Source: Elusimicrobia bacterium CG08_land_8_20_14_0_20_44_26
GTDB taxonomy: Bacteria > CG03
DNA: 12,952 bases
Direction: 5' to 3'
NCBI GenBank assembly: GCA_002779055.1
Contig: PEXM01000009.1
Location: forward strand, 1 to 12,952
The notes below the pieces were generated by a model. It saw nothing but the letters and a program-made list of their open reading frames with translations, did no database searches and was not told where the DNA came from. Of the stretch, positions 1 to 6,771 are shown in pieces (the first letter of the stretch is position 1; each line of letters begins with the position of its first letter). A program made the position numbers and the translations under genes.

Positions 1-524
1 AAGATTTGGAAAATGAGAAGAAAACAAAAAAAGAAAAAAACGAAGAAGCGTTCAAACTCAAAGAACGACTAATCGGGGTTCAGGAACAATTGAAAATTAA
101 AGAAAATGAAATAAAAATTTTACAGAATACGGTTTCAAGTTCTACCGAAGAATTAAAATTTGAACATTATCAGAAACGCGAAGAATCCGAAATGATGGGA
201 AACCAATTTAAGCAAGAAATTGGAAAACTTCAAAAAAAATTAGACGACAGCACAAAGGCGCTGAAAAACAAAGAAGCCGAGTGGACAATGTTGTTAAATA
301 GTAAAGATGAAGAAATTTCCAGGCTAAAAAATTCTTTGCCCGAGCAGGATAAAGATATGTTAATAGGGTTTGAGGATAAAGTCATTCAAGATTTAAAAAA
401 AGCGAGAGAAAAAGACAAATCTGCCGCTGAAAAGGGTAAATATAAATGTTCTAATTGTAAGAAGATTGTGTATGAAAATTATGATTTCTGTCCCCATTGC
501 GGGGAAAAGTTTTTAAAAGAATAA
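1..524 (+). CDS. Coiled-coil protein with C-terminal zinc ribbon (5' partial)
   Basis: The reading frame is open to the left edge of the window (first full codon at base 3). The TTG at base 6 is therefore probably an internal Leu and the gene starts upstream. The visible 170 or so residues are highly charged and rich in Lys and Glu, with heptad-like spacing over about residues 10-140 (counting TTG as 1), which suggests a long coiled coil. The C-terminus carries two CxxC knuckles, CSNC at 148-151 and CPHC at 162-165, spaced like a zinc ribbon. Such ribbons act in protein or nucleic-acid contacts, but nothing here identifies the partner. The gene is AT-rich and stands apart from rpmE by about 150 bases. 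I do not recognise a specific family, and the function is unknown. Confidence 0.75.
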   Translation, partial: DLENEKKTKKEKNEEAFKLKERLIGVQEQLKIKENEIKILQNTVSSSTEELKFEHYQKREESEMMGNQFKQEIGKLQKKLDDSTKALKNKEAEWTMLLNSKDEEISRLKNSLPEQDKDMLIGFEDKVIQDLKKAREKDKSAAEKGKYKCSNCKKIVYENYDFCPHCGEKFLKE

Positions 525-603
525 ACCCATTCTTTGCAATAGAAACTATAAGTTTGTGCAATATAGACCGACGATAAATGCGTTCTACTGCAATAAATGG
601 GTT
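524..603. repeat. 80-base imperfect palindrome
   Basis: The left arm at 524-542 (AACCCATTCTTTGCAATAG) and the right arm at 585-603 (CTACTGCAATAAATGGGTT) are reverse complements at 16 of 19 positions. The left arm begins on the last base of the upstream stop codon. The space between them holds a small inner hairpin (AAACT-ATA-AGTTT, 543-555) and a near-repeat of part of the left arm (TTTGTGCAATATAG, 553-566). No clear T-run follows, so it is not a standard intrinsic terminator, although it could end or stabilise the upstream transcript. It could also be a REP/MITE-like element. The size is close to that of the hisB-hisA element, but the arm sequences differ. Confidence 0.55.
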
Positions 604-621
604 AAAATTTCGTCAGTGTTA

Positions 622-650
622 TTGACAGATGTTTGTAATTTTGCAAAAAT
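622..650 (+). promoter_or_regulatory. Candidate sigma-70-type promoter for rpmE-prfA-prmC
   Basis: A perfect -35 box TTGACA (622-627) is followed after 17 bases by AAAAAT (645-650), which matches four of six consensus -10 positions. It lies just ahead of the rpmE ribosome-binding site (AAGGGG, just before the ATG at 672) and just after the palindrome. The position and the perfect -35 favour it. The poor -10 and the AT-rich background keep confidence moderate. Confidence 0.4.
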
Positions 651-671
651 AATACCGGAAAGGGGAAAATT

Positions 672-986
672 ATGAAAGAAAAAATTCATCCGGATTATAA
701 ATTGATTAAGGTGTCCTGCACCTGCGGAAACTCATGGGAAGTGCATTCTACTTATGGAAGCGACATCAATTTAGAAATTTGCTCCGCCTGCCATCCCTTT
801 TTTACTGGCAAGCAAAAGCTTATTGATACGGTTGGGAGTTTAAGCAGGTTTGATAAAAGATATAAAAAAACAGAAGGAAAGACCGTCAGGAAAAAACCGC
901 AGAAAGCGGTCAAGGAAAAAATCGCAAAGAAAGCAAAACCCGTCCCCAAAAAGAAAAAAAAGGTAACATCCGACGAGGACGAATAG
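672..986 (+). CDS. rpmE: Ribosomal protein L31 (bL31) with Lys-rich tail
   Basis: Component of the large ribosomal subunit that bridges to the small subunit. The first 65 residues match bL31: an N-terminal KEKIHPDY stretch, a zinc-binding set C16, C18, C37 and C40 (SCTCGN and CSACHPFFTGKQK), and a GSLSRFDKRY segment. This is the zinc-containing (C+) form. Residues 66-104 form an unusually long Lys-rich tail ending in an acidic stretch; typical bL31 is about 70 residues. ATG at 672 is well placed after AAGGGG. The stop is TAG (984-986), and the next gene, prfA, begins four sense codons later in the same frame. The gene probably heads a termination-factor operon with prfA and prmC, an order I recall from several bacterial groups. 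Confidence 0.95.
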   Translation: MKEKIHPDYKLIKVSCTCGNSWEVHSTYGSDINLEICSACHPFFTGKQKLIDTVGSLSRFDKRYKKTEGKTVRKKPQKAVKEKIAKKAKPVPKKKKKVTSDEDE

Positions 987-998
987 GCCCCCGTTTCA

Positions 999-2030
999 TT
1001 GGAAGAAAAATATCTAAAGATTCTAAGAGATTTTAAATGCCATGAAAAATCTCTTGCCGAATCGGGCGTTTTTAATAAAGACATTCACCAAAAATACAAA
1101 GCGCTGAAGCCCTTTTATATTCTTGCCCGAGAACTTCAAAAAATAGACCAGGAATTAAACGAAATTAAAGAACTAAAAGAGGACGTGGAAATGCGCGCTT
1201 TATACGAGGAGGAAGCATCGGCTCTCAAAGCAAAATACGAAGAAGTCCGGCGACTTCTTGACGAGGCGCTTTCAAAAAGTCCGTTTGAGGGAAGGCCGAT
1301 TATGGTAGAGATAAGAGCGGGTACCGGCGGCAAGGAAGCGGGTTTATTCGCCGCGGACCTTTTTAAGATGTATCAGAAACTTGCCGAATCCGTCCCTCTT
1401 AAAATTGAGGTTTTTTCAATACACCCGATAGAAATCGGCGGCATCAAGGAAGTTGTTTTTGAGGCGTCCGGAGACAAAGCGTATTTTTTTTTCAGGTTTG
1501 AAGGTGGCGTTCACAGGGTGCAGAGGGTTCCCTTAACGGAGGCCTCCGGAAGAATCCACACTTCCTCCGCCAGCGTCGCCGTGTATCCCGAACCTGACGA
1601 GGTGGAGGTTAATATTAATCCCGCCGACCTTAAAATTGACACTTACCGCTCTTCGGGAAAAGGGGGGCAGCATGTCAATAAGACTGACTCCGCCGTGAGG
1701 ATTACTCACACACCGACCGGCATTGTGGCGAGTTGCCAGGAAGAGCGTTCGCAGAACCAGAATAAGAGAAAAGCGATGAAGATGCTTCAGGCAAAAATTT
1801 ATGATAAGAAGCAGCAAATAGCACGCGAAGACAGGGCCAGCGTTGTTCGCTCTCAAGTCGGTTCCGCCGCAAGAAGCGAAAAAATAAGAACCTACAATTT
1901 TTCGCAGAATAGAGTTACCGACCACAGAATAAAATTCACGCTTTATAATTTAGAGGAATTTATGGAAGGGAAAATAGAGCAGATGACGCAAAAACTATGG
2001 GAAAAACTCGCTTCAACGGCGGATTTTTAA
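999..2030 (+). CDS. prfA: Peptide chain release factor 1
   Basis: Recognises UAA and UAG in the ribosomal A site and triggers peptide release. The catalytic GGQ motif is at residues 222-224 within RSSGKGGQHVNKTDSAVRITH. The codon-recognition tripeptide is PLT at 178-180, fitting the PxT of RF1 rather than the SPF of RF2. The GTGGKEAGLFAADLF block (108-122) is also typical. At 343 residues it is slightly shorter than the usual 355-360. The start is TTG at 999, the only start-type codon between the in-frame L31 stop (984-986) and the conserved N-terminus. No strong Shine-Dalgarno is visible; GACGAGGA at 973-980 is distant. This suggests weak initiation or coupling to rpmE translation. prmC follows one base after the stop codon. 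Confidence 0.96.
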   Translation: MEEKYLKILRDFKCHEKSLAESGVFNKDIHQKYKALKPFYILARELQKIDQELNEIKELKEDVEMRALYEEEASALKAKYEEVRRLLDEALSKSPFEGRPIMVEIRAGTGGKEAGLFAADLFKMYQKLAESVPLKIEVFSIHPIEIGGIKEVVFEASGDKAYFFFRFEGGVHRVQRVPLTEASGRIHTSSASVAVYPEPDEVEVNINPADLKIDTYRSSGKGGQHVNKTDSAVRITHTPTGIVASCQEERSQNQNKRKAMKMLQAKIYDKKQQIAREDRASVVRSQVGSAARSEKIRTYNFSQNRVTDHRIKFTLYNLEEFMEGKIEQMTQKLWEKLASTADF

Positions 2031-2031
2031 A

Positions 2032-2838
2032 ATGACGGAAACCGTAAGAGAATGTTATTTTACGCTCCGCCGGAAATTCCGGGATATTTCCGACGAGGAA
2101 TTTGATGCGATATTTAACGGAACGCTTAATTTAAAATACGGTCAGGGCCCGATTTCAGAGGAGAGAGAATGCGCGGGTGGGTTTGAAAAAGTCAGGATGA
2201 ATTTAGAAGAGCGTCGTTCGGGACGAGCTGTGGAATACATTTTCGGCAAGGCGCGCTTTATGGGGTTTGATTTTGATATTGAGGAAGGCCTCCACATTCC
2301 GAAAAACTCGACGGAGACGCTTGTGGAAAAGACGCTTGAAGGTGCGGTTAAATGCAGCACGGCTCTGGACCTTTGCTGCGGCTGCGGAAATATAGCGATT
2401 TCCATAGCTCTTATGGCGGACATTAAAACAATGGCTTCTGACATAGACAAAAAAGCGGTCTGTGCGGCGCGCTTAAACGCAAAACGGTTGAATGCGCAAG
2501 TGGAAGTTATAGAGTCGGACCTATTTGAAAATATAAAAGGCAGATTTGATATTATCGTTTCAAATCCGCCGTATGTTGAAGATGGCCAGGTTCTTGACAA
2601 TGCCGTCCTCGGATGCGGGGCGAAATCTCTTTACGCTGGTGTGGACGGTCTTGATATTATCAGGAAAATAATTCTCTCAGCGAAAAAATATCTTTCGCCC
2701 GGGGGGAGTATCTTTCTTGAAATCGGTTTTGGTCAGGCGGGGAAAGTGATGGATATATTGAAAAGAGCGAACTTCCGGGAAGTTGCCGTTCACAGGGACT
2801 TATCCGGAATTGAAAGGGTGGTTGAGGCGAAATGTTAG
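2032..2838 (+). CDS. prmC: Release factor glutamine N5-methyltransferase
   Basis: Methylates the Gln of the GGQ motif in RF1/RF2 using S-adenosylmethionine, so it acts on the product of the gene just upstream. The N-terminal domain has the family segment RRSGRAVEYIFGKARFMGFDF (about 61-81). The SAM-binding motif I is ALDLCCGCGNIAISIA (111-126), and the catalytic NPPY is at 178-181. Motif I reads DLCCGCGN instead of the common DLGTGSG-type sequence: the glycines are kept but Cys is enriched. The usual PRPxTExLV loop reads PKNSTETLV. Length (268) is a little below the usual 275-290. ATG at 2032 lies one base after the prfA stop, implying coupled translation. Confidence 0.93.
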   Translation: MTETVRECYFTLRRKFRDISDEEFDAIFNGTLNLKYGQGPISEERECAGGFEKVRMNLEERRSGRAVEYIFGKARFMGFDFDIEEGLHIPKNSTETLVEKTLEGAVKCSTALDLCCGCGNIAISIALMADIKTMASDIDKKAVCAARLNAKRLNAQVEVIESDLFENIKGRFDIIVSNPPYVEDGQVLDNAVLGCGAKSLYAGVDGLDIIRKIILSAKKYLSPGGSIFLEIGFGQAGKVMDILKRANFREVAVHRDLSGIERVVEAKC

Positions 2839-2888
2839 ACCCAAACCCGAACAAAGCGGATAAGGATTTTTTTGCCATAAAATGCTAA
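2832..2888 (+). CDS. Possible 18-codon linker ORF between prmC and murA
   Basis: An ATG at 2832 overlaps the end of prmC and opens an 18-residue frame (MLDPNPNKADKDFFAIKC) that stops at 2886-2888, just past the proposed murA ATG at 2882. It could carry ribosomes from prmC to murA by stop/start coupling, or be a fragment left by rearrangement. There is no homology evidence and chance is a fair explanation. Confidence 0.2.
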   Translation: MLDPNPNKADKDFFAIKC

Positions 2889-4183
2889 AATATTTTCATA
2901 AAGAAACTGAATTATTAGGAACCGTCCCCAATGTGCTGGCGGAATGTTCTTTCACAAAAAAACTCGAAGGCCGCGTAAAAATCAGCGGGTCCAAAAACGC
3001 TTCACTTGCCATGCTTGCGGCGACGCTTCTTACCGATGAGGAATGCATCATCAAAAATGTGCCGCGCCTTGATGATGTTTTTGTGCTCCTCGCTCTTCTT
3101 GAAAAACTTGGGAAAAAAATAAGTTTTAGAGGGAACATCGTGATAATAAGAGGCGCGGTGAAGCGTCAGATTCTGCCCGAGGGGCTTTCCAGAAAACTGA
3201 GGGCTTCCGTGCTTGTTATGGGTCCGATTCTCGCCTCAAAAGGAAGCGGCGTCTTTGCTCTCCCCGGCGGTTGCGCCCTCGGCGAGAGGCCGATTGACAT
3301 TCACATTATGGGGCTGCGGGCTTTCGGCGCGAGATATGAGATTTGCGGCGGGAAAATGAATTTCAAAAGAAAAATTCTACATCCCGCTCACATCCATCTG
3401 CCATTTCCTTCCGTGGGCGCGACCGAAAATATTTTAATGGCAGCAAGCCTCATTCCCGGGAAAAGCGTTATTTCAAACGTTGCGCGGGAGCCGGAAATCA
3501 TTAACTTAGTCAGGTTTCTTAACGCTATGGGTTCGCACATTAAAATATGCGGTTCAACTTACGAGGTTTACGGCGTCAGAAATCTGCATGGCGCGCAATT
3601 TTCGGTTATGCCCGACAGAATTGAGTCGGGAACTTTTCTTTTAGCCGCTGCGGCCATCGGCGGCGCTATAAAAATAATTGGCGCTGAATCCGGGCATTTA
3701 ACGGTGCTTATAAAAAAATTAGCCCAGACCGGCGTTCAAATAGGCGAAAAAAGGGGAATTTTATCAGTTAAAGCGGCGCGATGCCCGCAACCGGCGGATA
3801 TCAGCACGGCTCCCTATCCAGGTTTTCCGACAGATTTACAACCCCTGTGGGCAGTTTACATGCTGAGGGCCGCAGGCAAAAGCAAAATAACAGAGAAAGT
3901 TTTTCCAGCCAGATTTATGTATGTTGACGAGCTCAAACGACTGGGTGCGGATATGAAATTGAAAGCGAGCGTTCTCACTGTCGGGAAATCCTGTCTTAAC
4001 GGCGCTCATCTTATTGCCTGCGACCTACGCGCGGCCGCGGCGATGATTATAGCGGGCCTAATGGCGAACGGAACGACTCGCGTGGGAGGTCTGCGGCATC
4101 TATTCAGGGGCTATGAAAATTTTTTTGAGAAGTTGCAAATGCTTAAAGCAAATGTTTCAATAAGACAAACGAAAAAGAAATGA
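2882..4183 (+). CDS. murA: UDP-N-acetylglucosamine 1-carboxyvinyltransferase
   Basis: Catalyses the first committed step of peptidoglycan synthesis, transferring enolpyruvate from PEP to UDP-GlcNAc in the cytoplasm. Visible motifs are GSKNAS with the Lys-Asn pair at 38-39, the active-site loop PGGCALGERPIDIH with the PEP-reactive Cys at 131 (the fosfomycin target), MPDRIESGTFLLAAA, FPTDLQP, and near the C-terminus DLRAAAAMIIAGL and FRGYENF with its Arg. The family normally begins about 16-20 residues before the KN motif. ATG at 2882 gives about 18 extra residues, so GTG at 2933, with TAGGA upstream, is a reasonable alternative start. The N-terminal stretch contains the DNA word GGAACCGTCCCC. 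The stop overlaps the hisD ATG by four bases (ATGA), so murA and the his genes are probably cotranslated. Confidence 0.94.
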   Translation: MLKYFHKETELLGTVPNVLAECSFTKKLEGRVKISGSKNASLAMLAATLLTDEECIIKNVPRLDDVFVLLALLEKLGKKISFRGNIVIIRGAVKRQILPEGLSRKLRASVLVMGPILASKGSGVFALPGGCALGERPIDIHIMGLRAFGARYEICGGKMNFKRKILHPAHIHLPFPSVGATENILMAASLIPGKSVISNVAREPEIINLVRFLNAMGSHIKICGSTYEVYGVRNLHGAQFSVMPDRIESGTFLLAAAAIGGAIKIIGAESGHLTVLIKKLAQTGVQIGEKRGILSVKAARCPQPADISTAPYPGFPTDLQPLWAVYMLRAAGKSKITEKVFPARFMYVDELKRLGADMKLKASVLTVGKSCLNGAHLIACDLRAAAAMIIAGLMANGTTRVGGLRHLFRGYENFFEKLQMLKANVSIRQTKKK

Positions 4184-5382
4184 ATAATGCAAATATCGCA
4201 AAAAAAGCGCGGAATGTCGCTGCGGTGGTTAGCGAAATAATACGGGATGTAAAGAAAAACGGGGACAAAGCTCTCTTCAAATTTGAAAAACGGTTTAACG
4301 GAGTAACGCTCACTTCATCCTCCATAAAATACACAAAAAAAGATTTTTCAAAGGCGTTTGAAAAACTCCCGCCCGCAGCGCGGAAACATCTTAAAAAAAT
4401 TGCGCAGAGAATCCTGCGTTATCAGAAGAAAATTGCTTCCGTTTACAAAGATGTTTTAGTGAGAAGAGGCTCTCTTAAAATAAAGCACCGTTTTATACCC
4501 ATTGAAACGGTGGCTTTGTATGTTCCGAGCGGAACGGGAGGAATGAGCGGAAGATTTTATTATCCGTCATCAATTATAATGAACGCGATGCCCGCAATGG
4601 CGGTGGGTGTTAAAAAAATATATGCCGCCACATCCGCGGTGTCGGATGTCGTGCTCGGATGCTGTTGGCTTTCGGGGGTTTCCTCTCTTTATAGAATTTC
4701 GGGCGCTCAGGCAATTGCATCTTTCGCTTTCGGCACGGAATCGGTGCCGAAGGCGGATTTTATTGCCGGGCCCGGCAATGTTTATGTGACGGAGGCAAAA
4801 CGGCAACTTCAGGGCACGGTGGGGATTGATGTGCTTGCCGGTCCCAGCGAAATAGCCGTTATTGCCGACGAGAGCGTGGAAAAGGAATGGCTTTTGTATG
4901 ATATAGCCGCTCAACTTGAACACGCTCCTGAGGCGCGGGCTTTTCTGATAACACCTTCCAAAGTTCTGTATAATTTTATCAAAGGCGTTTTCGGCAGAAG
5001 AGTTTCGGTGTTTCATATAAAAAGCGCCAATGACCAAATAAAAAAACTTGAAGAAATTGCTCCGGAGCACGCGCTTATAATGACGGAGAACCCTTCAAAT
5101 TACAGTGGAAAAATAAACAAGAGTGGCGCTGTTTTTTTGGGCAAGTATTCTGCCGTTGCCATGGGTGATTACACGGCTGGCCCTTCGCACACGCTGCCGA
5201 CGGCGGGTGGCGCCGTTTTTTCGTCGGGTCTTAATCCCGGAACTTTTTTAAGAAGTTCAGCCGAAATCAGTTATGATAAAAAATCTTTTGAAACGGACGC
5301 CGCCGCCGCCGCGTTTTTAGCGGAAGCCGAAGGAATGTTTAATCACAGAAAATCAATTATTATTAGAGGTAAAAAATTATGA
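4180..5382 (+). CDS. hisD: Histidinol dehydrogenase
   Basis: Zinc enzyme that oxidises L-histidinol to L-histidine in two NAD-dependent steps, the last steps of the pathway. All expected residues are present: zinc ligands Q245 and H248 (AAQLEHAP), D330 (GDYTAGPSHTLPT) and H389 (EGMFNHRKS), catalytic E296-H297 (IAPEHALI), and the signature block IAGPGNVYVTEAKRQLQGTV with GIDVLAGPSEIAVIAD following. At 400 residues it is shorter than the usual 425-440, mainly at the N-terminus. The loop VPSGTGGMSGRFYYPSS (115-131) appears about five residues longer than the common VPGGTAAYPSS form. ATG at 4180 overlaps the murA stop, and the stop overlaps the hisB ATG. hisG, often found next to hisD, is not here. 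Confidence 0.95.
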   Translation: MNNANIAKKARNVAAVVSEIIRDVKKNGDKALFKFEKRFNGVTLTSSSIKYTKKDFSKAFEKLPPAARKHLKKIAQRILRYQKKIASVYKDVLVRRGSLKIKHRFIPIETVALYVPSGTGGMSGRFYYPSSIIMNAMPAMAVGVKKIYAATSAVSDVVLGCCWLSGVSSLYRISGAQAIASFAFGTESVPKADFIAGPGNVYVTEAKRQLQGTVGIDVLAGPSEIAVIADESVEKEWLLYDIAAQLEHAPEARAFLITPSKVLYNFIKGVFGRRVSVFHIKSANDQIKKLEEIAPEHALIMTENPSNYSGKINKSGAVFLGKYSAVAMGDYTAGPSHTLPTAGGAVFSSGLNPGTFLRSSAEISYDKKSFETDAAAAAFLAEAEGMFNHRKSIIIRGKKL

Positions 5383-5966
5383 GAAAAGCCACAGTGAAAA
5401 GAAAGACCGGGGAGACGGACATAAATCTTGTGTTATCTTTCGGGGCGAGGTTTCGCTCCCGGAAAAGCGGTATAAAAACGCCGTCGGGATTGTTGAATCA
5501 CATGCTTGAGGAGTTTGCCTTTCACGGCGGATTTTCGCTGAAAATAAAGGCGGTCGGCGACACCGGTGTTGATATGCATCACACTGTTGAGGACATAGGA
5601 ATGTGTCTCGGAGAAGCCGTCCGGAAGGTAACCTCTGCCGGTAAAATAAAAAGATTCGGCTCGGCGGTAATTCCCATGGATGAGGCGCTGGCTCTTGTTG
5701 CGGTTGATGTCTCGGGCAGGCCTTTCCTTAATTTCAAAGTAAAATTTAACAAGATCCGTCAGGCGGATTTTGATTACAGGCTTTTTGAGGATTTTTTCAA
5801 GGGCTTCGCCGATAAGGCGGGGATTACGCTTCACATTATTTCTCTGGCGGGCAGGGACAATCATCATATAAGTGAATCCGTTTTCAAGGCATTCGGAAAG
5901 TCACTTTCGCGCGCCCTTGAGGCATCCCCGCGGAAAACCCTGTCAACAAAAGGCGTTATTGACTAA
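5379..5966 (+). CDS. hisB: Imidazoleglycerol-phosphate dehydratase
   Basis: Dehydrates imidazole-glycerol phosphate to imidazole-acetol phosphate using Mn2+, in the cytoplasm. Metal-binding signatures are present: LLNHMLEEFAFHGGF (38-52), DMHHTVEDIGMCLGEA (65-80), PMDEALALVAVDVSGRPF (99-116) and GRDNHHISESVFKAFGKSL (158-176). LNHML replaces the common LDHML. The C-terminus LSTKGVID is normal. At 195 residues it is the stand-alone dehydratase, without the phosphatase domain of the enterobacterial fusion. ATG at 5379 overlaps the hisD stop by four bases (ATGA). Its stop (TAATG) overlaps the start of a mini-ORF within a palindromic element that separates it from hisA. Confidence 0.95.
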   Translation: MRKATVKRKTGETDINLVLSFGARFRSRKSGIKTPSGLLNHMLEEFAFHGGFSLKIKAVGDTGVDMHHTVEDIGMCLGEAVRKVTSAGKIKRFGSAVIPMDEALALVAVDVSGRPFLNFKVKFNKIRQADFDYRLFEDFFKGFADKAGITLHIISLAGRDNHHISESVFKAFGKSLSRALEASPRKTLSTKGVID

Positions 5967-6022
5967 TGAACCCCGTTAGAAATTCGGCAAATAGGGTTGG
6001 CGGATTGCAAAGGAAGGCATAA
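5966..6022 (+). CDS. 18-codon mini-ORF in the hisB-hisA element
   Basis: ATG at 5966-5968 shares a base with the hisB stop (TAATG) and opens an 18-residue frame, MNPVRNSANRVGGLQRKA, that ends in TAA at 6020-6022. The next ATG starts on the following base. The frame crosses the left arm of the palindrome. Its likely value is to keep ribosomes moving through the inserted element, not a peptide function. From memory, NPVRNS-like peptides recur where this repeat has entered genes of uncultured bacteria; I could not check this. Confidence 0.35.
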   Translation: MNPVRNSANRVGGLQRKA

Positions 6023-6050
6023 ATGAGTATCGGGGGATTTCTAACGGGGT
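5970..6050. repeat. REP/MITE-like palindromic element with 14-base arms
   Basis: ACCCCGTTAGAAAT at 5970-5983 is a perfect reverse complement of ATTTCTAACGGGGT at 6037-6050. The arms enclose 53 bases that include a strong Shine-Dalgarno (AGGAAGG, 6011-6017). The right arm ends on the second base of the hisA GTG start. A 14-base perfect inverted repeat filling exactly the hisB-hisA gap is unlikely to be chance. I believe such elements are dispersed in some candidate-phylum genomes, perhaps mobilised by REP-associated Y1 transposases, but only one complete copy is in this window. As RNA it could form a stem that hides the hisA start. Confidence 0.7.
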
Positions 6051-6052
6051 GA
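6023..6052 (+). CDS. 9-codon leader ORF coupled to hisA
   Basis: ATG at 6023, preceded five bases upstream by AGGAAGG (6011-6017), encodes MSIGGFLTG and stops at TGA 6050-6052, which overlaps the hisA GTG (6049-6051) as GTGA. It follows directly on the stop of the 18-codon ORF. It provides the only good ribosome-binding site near hisA, so hisA is probably translated by termination-reinitiation from this leader. It contains no His codons, so it is not a histidine attenuator peptide. Confidence 0.45.
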   Translation: MSIGGFLTG

Positions 6053-6771
6053 AAATAATTCCGGCGATTGACATAAGACGAGGGCGCGTTGTGAGGTTGT
6101 ATCAGGGCAATATCGAGGATGAGACCTTTTATCATGAAAATCCGGCGGTTGTCGCTAAAAATTTTGAGAGACAGGGCGCCGGCAGAATTCACATCGTGAA
6201 CCTTGACGGCGCTTTCGGCGAGGATGAGCGTCTCTCGTCGGATGCGATATTTAAAATAAGAGAGCAAACTTCGGTTGAACTTCAGGTCGGCGGCGGGATA
6301 AGGAATTACGCGCGAGCGAAAAAATACATAGACGGCGGGATAGACGCGGTTGTCGTCGGGTCGGTCTATTTTGACGATGTTCGGGAATTTGGCGAGATTC
6401 TTTCGAAGTTCGGCGACAGAATCATAATGAGCGCGGACGTGAAAGACGATTCTGTGCGGACGCACGGATGGGAAAAGGACTCCGGAATAAAGCTCGGCGT
6501 TTTTATGAAAGATATTGGAAGAAGGAATGTCAGGGAACTTGTCGTGACTGCGATAGAAAAAGACGGGACTCTTTCCGGCGTTGACAAAGAGTTTTACGCC
6601 CATCTTGTCGCATCTTCCGGCATATCCATCATTGCAAGCGGCGGCGTCGCCGGGATGGAAGATATCGGCGCTCTTTTTGAGACGGGCATAACCGGCGTCA
6701 TAATAGGCAAGGCGATTTACGAAAATAAAATAGATTTGAGGAAGGCGGTGGAGAAATATGCCCGCGGTTGA
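6049..6771 (+). CDS. hisA: ProFAR isomerase (HisA)
   Basis: A (beta/alpha)8-barrel enzyme that opens the ribose of ProFAR to give PRFAR (Amadori rearrangement) in histidine synthesis. The N-terminus KIIPAIDIRRGRVVRLYQG starts at the usual place, with D8 as catalytic base. The second catalytic Asp is D130 (IIMSADVKDD), and T167 (VVTAIEKDGT) matches the family Thr. The two half-barrel phosphate sites are QVGGGIRN (79-86) and ASGGVAGMED (196-205), with IGKAIYE at the end. The 240-residue length is normal. The GTG start lies in the right arm of a palindrome and has no Shine-Dalgarno of its own. It overlaps the stop of a 9-codon leader ORF. hisI starts 14 bases before its end. Confidence 0.95.
   Translation: MKIIPAIDIRRGRVVRLYQGNIEDETFYHENPAVVAKNFERQGAGRIHIVNLDGAFGEDERLSSDAIFKIREQTSVELQVGGGIRNYARAKKYIDGGIDAVVVGSVYFDDVREFGEILSKFGDRIIMSADVKDDSVRTHGWEKDSGIKLGVFMKDIGRRNVRELVVTAIEKDGTLSGVDKEFYAHLVASSGISIIASGGVAGMEDIGALFETGITGVIIGKAIYENKIDLRKAVEKYARG

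Noticed and set aside
4570..5070. Antisense ORF of 166 codons opposite hisD
   Set aside because: Shadow of the hisD frame, with no protein-like motif.
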